Source of the DNA: Candidatus Cloacimonadota bacterium
Lineage (GTDB): Bacteria; Cloacimonadota; Cloacimonadia; Cloacimonadales; TCS61
NCBI GenBank assembly: GCA_018654125.1
Contig: JABIME010000146.1
Span: 1-7,313, forward strand
DNA length: 7,313 bases
Direction: 5' to 3'
Below, piece after piece: positions 4,491-7,313 of this stretch. Position numbers and translations under genes: made by a program. Under the pieces are notes generated by a model. That model was not told the DNA's origin. It saw nothing but the letters and a program-made list of their open reading frames with translations, and made no database searches. Each line of letters begins with the position of its first letter. Within the stretch, counting starts at the first letter, position 1.

Positions 4491-6824
4491 ATGGTACCAG
4501 GAATTTGGTATGTTGCTCCCATTGGAGCGATTACAGCATTGATCTTTGCTTACATCTTTTACTTAGGAGTAAAAAAGGAAGATCCGGGTAATGAAAAAAT
4601 GCAGACAATTGCAAATCATGTGCGAGAAGGTGCTTTCGCATATTTGAAACAACAATATAAAGGTGTTGGGATTTTCTTTCTCATAGCTTTTATTTTATTT
4701 AATATTATGGCTCACGTATTGCATGTGCTGCATTGGCTTATCCCATGGGCTTTTCTTACTGGAGGTTTTTTCAGTGGATTAGCTGGATGGATAGGAATGA
4801 ATACAGCTACACTTGCATCTAATAGAACTGCTCAGGGAGCTTCTGTAAGTTTGAATAAAGGGCTTAAGGTTGCCTTTAGAGCTGGTGCTGTTATGGGGCT
4901 TGTTGTTGTTGGATTAGCATTAATTGATATCACTGCATGGTTCTACATTTTGAAATACTTTGAATTCCCACTTCATACAATTACAGTAATCATGCTTAGT
5001 TTTGGAATGGGAGCTTCTACTCAGGCATTATTTGCACGACTTGGTGGTGGAATCTATACAAAAGCTGCTGACGTTGGTGCAGATCTGGTTGGAAAAGTTG
5101 AAGCAGGAATTCCTGAAGATGATCCGCGTAATCCAGCTACTATTGCCGATAATGTAGGTGATAATGTAGGTGATGTTGCAGGGATGGGCGCAGATCTTTA
5201 TGAATCTTATGCAGGATCTATTCTGGCTACTGCTGCCCTTGGAATGGCTGCTGTTACTCAAATTTTTGGTCATAATAGTGAATGGGCGATACGTTTTGTT
5301 ACTGCCCCAATGGTTCTGGCAGGTGTTGGAGCTTTTCTTTCGATACTGGGAATCTACATGGTTTCTACAAAAGAAAGTGCTGGGACAAAAGAATTAATGT
5401 TTGCTTTGAATAAAGGTGTATATGGTAGCTCACTTCTTATTGCCATAGTTGCATACTTTGTAACAAAAACAATGCTTCCTGCCGAATATTCACTTGGAAT
5501 ATTTTTTGCAAGTATAATTGGACTAGCTGCAGGAATATTAATAGGTTATTTTACAGAGCGTTCTACATCCGCAGCATACGAACCAACAAGAGGAATCGCT
5601 AAGCAGGGTGAATATGGTCCTGCAACTGTCATTATTGATGGATTGGCAGTTGGAATGAAATCTACTGCTGCTCCGGTTATAATAATTGGTATTGCTATCT
5701 TAGCTGCTTTCAGTGTAAGCAAGGGCTTTACAATTCCAGAATTAGGATTGTATGGAATCGGATTTGGAGCTGTTGGAATGCTTGCTACTTTGGGCGTTAC
5801 TTTAGCTATGGATGCTTTTGGACCTATCGCTGATAATGCAGGTGGAAATGCTGAAATGTGTCATCTTTCGGAAGAAGTTCGTAAGAGAACTGATGCACTT
5901 GACAGTGTGGGAAACACAACTGCTGCAACTGGAAAAGGTTTTGCAATTGGTTCAGCTGCACTTACAGCAATGGCTCTTTTAGCTGCCTATCTAGAAGAAG
6001 TAAGAACTGGTTTGATACATCTTGGAATGAAGGTTATGACAATAGATTTTGGAAACGGTTTAGTTAGAACTGTTGATATTGCAAATGCTTCAATTTCAGA
6101 TTTTATGCATTATTACTCAGTTAATTTAATGAATCCCAAATTCTTGGTTGGAATCTTTATGGGCTCAATGGTTACTTTTGTTTTTGCTGCTTTTACTATG
6201 AAGGCAGTTGGAAGAGTTGCAGGCGATATGGTAGCAGAAGTTCGTCGTCAGTTCCGCGAGATTCCAGGAATTATGGAAGGCAAAGCTGAACCGGAATATG
6301 CTAAATGTGTAAAAATTTCAACAGTTGGAGCTCAAAGAGAGATGATTGCTCCTGCATTATTAGGAATTCTTACTCCTATCGTTATTGGTTTAATTTTGGG
6401 TGTGACAGGTGTTCTAGGTCTTATGGCTGGTGGTCTATCTACAGGATTTGTGATGGCAATTATGATGAATAATGCTGGTGGCGCCTGGGATAATGCGAAG
6501 AAATATATCGAAACAGGACATCATGGTGGTAAAGGTTCTGACTTTCATAAAGCTGCTGTTGTTGGTGATACAGTGGGAGATCCTTTTAAAGATACTTCGG
6601 GTCCTTCAATTAATATCTTGATTAAATTAATGAGCATGGTAAGTATTGTCTTTGCTGGTCTCATCGTTGCTTATTCACCTATTGTAGAAGGATTGTATAG
6701 TGGGAAAGATGAAGTTCCTGTAATTGAGAAGAAGGTTGATGAAGAACTTATTAATACGGATGCTGAAGAAGTTACAGATGAAAATATTGAAGAAGAATCT
6801 ACAGAATTGGATGTTACAGAATAA
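4491..6824 (+). CDS. hppA: K+-dependent membrane-bound pyrophosphatase, probably Na+-pumping
   Basis: Hydrolyses PPi at the cytoplasmic face of the inner membrane and pumps Na+ and/or H+ outward. At 777 residues with about 16 hydrophobic helices it is full length. PPi/Mg2+-binding motifs are intact: [11 protein letters not shown] (194-204), [19 protein letters not shown] (210-228), [13 protein letters not shown] (441-453), [12 protein letters not shown] (to about 671) and [15 protein letters not shown] (692-705). [10 protein letters not shown] (474-483) has Ala478 and Gly481 where K+-independent enzymes carry Lys and Thr, so K+ dependence is expected. DLYESY places Glu238 where Na+-pumping members such as Thermotoga have their gate glutamate (Glu246); H+-only plant types have Gly there. 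Na+ or mixed Na+/H+ transport is therefore likely but not proven. After the last helix, residues 740-777 form a tail with 17 acidic residues in 38, not usual for the family. The ribosome binding site GGAGGT (4479-4484) is six bases before the ATG. The gene is monocistronic, ended by the hairpin at 6850-6880. Confidence 0.97.
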   Translation: MVPGIWYVAPIGAITALIFAYIFYLGVKKEDPGNEKMQTIANHVREGAFAYLKQQYKGVGIFFLIAFILFNIMAHVLHVLHWLIPWAFLTGGFFSGLAGWIGMNTATLASNRTAQGASVSLNKGLKVAFRAGAVMGLVVVGLALIDITAWFYILKYFEFPLHTITVIMLSFGMGASTQALFARLGGGIYTKAADVGADLVGKVEAGIPEDDPRNPATIADNVGDNVGDVAGMGADLYESYAGSILATAALGMAAVTQIFGHNSEWAIRFVTAPMVLAGVGAFLSILGIYMVSTKESAGTKELMFALNKGVYGSSLLIAIVAYFVTKTMLPAEYSLGIFFASIIGLAAGILIGYFTERSTSAAYEPTRGIAKQGEYGPATVIIDGLAVGMKSTAAPVIIIGIAILAAFSVSKGFTIPELGLYGIGFGAVGMLATLGVTLAMDAFGPIADNAGGNAEMCHLSEEVRKRTDALDSVGNTTAATGKGFAIGSAALTAMALLAAYLEEVRTGLIHLGMKVMTIDFGNGLVRTVDIANASISDFMHYYSVNLMNPKFLVGIFMGSMVTFVFAAFTMKAVGRVAGDMVAEVRRQFREIPGIMEGKAEPEYAKCVKISTVGAQREMIAPALLGILTPIVIGLILGVTGVLGLMAGGLSTGFVMAIMMNNAGGAWDNAKKYIETGHHGGKGSDFHKAAVVGDTVGDPFKDTSGPSINILIKLMSMVSIVFAGLIVAYSPIVEGLYSGKDEVPVIEKKVDEELINTDAEEVTDENIEEESTELDVTE

Positions 6825-6849
6825 TACAATTTTAGTAGTATAAATAATT

Positions 6850-6880
6850 AAGAGACGAGGTACATACTTCGTCTCTTTTT
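6850..6880 (+). terminator. Strong intrinsic terminator after hppA
   Basis: A 12-bp stem with one G-U pair (AAGAGACGAGGT at 6850-6861 with ACTTCGTCTCTT at 6866-6877), a four-base loop ACAT and a T5 run at 6876-6880. It ends only nine bases before the next start codon. Confidence 0.88.
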
Positions 6881-6889
6881 GGTTGATAT

Positions 6890-7313
6890 ATGAAAATAAA
6901 ATATTCAATGATTTTAATGATCGTACTAATAGCTATTACTTTACACTCAGAAGAGAAAGTTGGATTAGCTCTCAGTGGTGGCGGCTCACGTGGTTTAGCT
7001 CATATAGGCATATTAAAAGTAATTGATGAACTTGATATTAAGATCGATTACATTGCTGGAACAAGCATGGGAGCTGTTATTGGTGGATTGTATGCAATGG
7101 GATATTCTGCTATTGAGATCGAAGAAATGATTATGAATAATGACTTTTCTAATATCTTTGATGAATCTGTTTCGCGAGAAGATCTTTACATTGGGCAGAA
7201 GAGGTGGATGCCTTATGCTAACTACTATTTTAATCTTGATGATAAATTTCGTCCTGGACTTCCCGAAGCTTTATTCTCGGGTTCTATTTTAATAAATACG
7301 CTTTTTGACTACA
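6890..7313 (+). CDS. Exported patatin-like phospholipase, 5' portion
   Basis: The frame is open from ATG 6890 to the window edge, 141 residues visible. Residues 1-20 form a signal peptide (basic MKIK, hydrophobic MILMIVLIAITL, then HSEEK). The patatin domain begins at once: oxyanion-hole loop GGGSRG (30-35), then the nucleophile elbow GTSMG (57-61) with Ser59. The catalytic Asp would lie beyond the window. An N-terminal signal followed directly by KVGLALSGGGSRGLAHIG and the later GLPEALFSGSIL resembles FCB-group patatins. Many of those carry a POTRA and an outer-membrane Omp85 barrel at the C-terminus (PlpD-like, type Vd secretion); whether this one does cannot be seen. It would hydrolyse phospholipid acyl chains outside the cytoplasm. 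No Shine-Dalgarno sequence precedes the ATG, and the hppA terminator ends nine bases upstream. ATGs at 6908 and 6917 lack one too and would shorten the signal peptide. Confidence 0.9.
   Translation, partial: MKIKYSMILMIVLIAITLHSEEKVGLALSGGGSRGLAHIGILKVIDELDIKIDYIAGTSMGAVIGGLYAMGYSAIEIEEMIMNNDFSNIFDESVSREDLYIGQKRWMPYANYYFNLDDKFRPGLPEALFSGSILINTLFDY

Noticed and set aside
5148..5171. Two tandem copies of GATAATGTAGGT
   Set aside because: This is the conserved D-N-V-G-D-N-V-G-D motif of membrane pyrophosphatases encoded with the same codons, not a DNA repeat of separate meaning.
5028..5397. Open frames on both strands inside the pyrophosphatase gene (5028-5273 minus, 5170-5397 plus)
   Set aside because: They overlap the DNVGDNVGD catalytic region of hppA and are shadows of its codon bias.
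6675..6908. 77-residue minus-strand open frame
   Set aside because: It is antisense to the hppA tail, the terminator and the patatin start, with no ribosome binding site or recognisable motif.

Overview
The window comes from an AT-rich bacterium with strong GGAGG-type ribosome binding sites. The likely Gram-negative envelope proteins (a LapA-domain protein, a lipoprotein, an exported patatin, an exported glutathione peroxidase) and the K+-dependent membrane pyrophosphatase suggest an anaerobic or microaerophilic member of the FCB group. Cloacimonadota or a neighbouring candidate phylum would fit. This placement is an inference from gene content and style; no rRNA or marker gene is present.

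Layout. (1) Positions 2-211, plus strand: the 3' end of a small LapA/DUF1049 membrane protein. (2) Positions 204-1971: a probable inserted cassette with two minus-strand genes, a 7-repeat beta-propeller lipoprotein (785-1849) followed 14 nt later by an unrecognised two-helix membrane protein (273-770). A perfect 16-bp direct repeat bounds it (188-203 and 1956-1971). The downstream copy still reads in the lapA frame and runs straight into a stop codon, as if it were the displaced original end of lapA. (3) Positions 4241-1998, minus strand: a tight three-gene operon of methylthioribose-1-phosphate isomerase (mtnA), a class II fuculose-phosphate-type aldolase, and an exported glutathione peroxidase. 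Gaps are 8 nt and 1 nt. (4) Positions 4242-4490: a divergent control region in which both transcription units have a TTGACAGTA box about 60 nt before their start codons. (5) Positions 4491-6824, plus strand: a K+-dependent, probably Na+-pumping membrane pyrophosphatase (hppA) with an unusual acidic C-terminal tail, ended by a strong intrinsic terminator. (6) From 6890 to the window edge: the start of an exported patatin-like phospholipase.

How the genes work together. MtnA plus a FucA-like aldolase is the core of the 'DHAP shunt', which salvages 5'-methylthioadenosine or 5'-deoxyadenosine by making the 1-phospho-ketose and splitting it into dihydroxyacetone phosphate and a short aldehyde. The kinase/nucleosidase or phosphorylase steps are not in the window. 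The peroxidase is transcriptionally and probably translationally tied to this pair, although its product should leave the cytoplasm. The pyrophosphatase recovers energy from PPi as an ion gradient. The cassette in (2) is the best candidate for something undescribed: two genes of unknown role, very low GC in one of them, and clean repeat boundaries.
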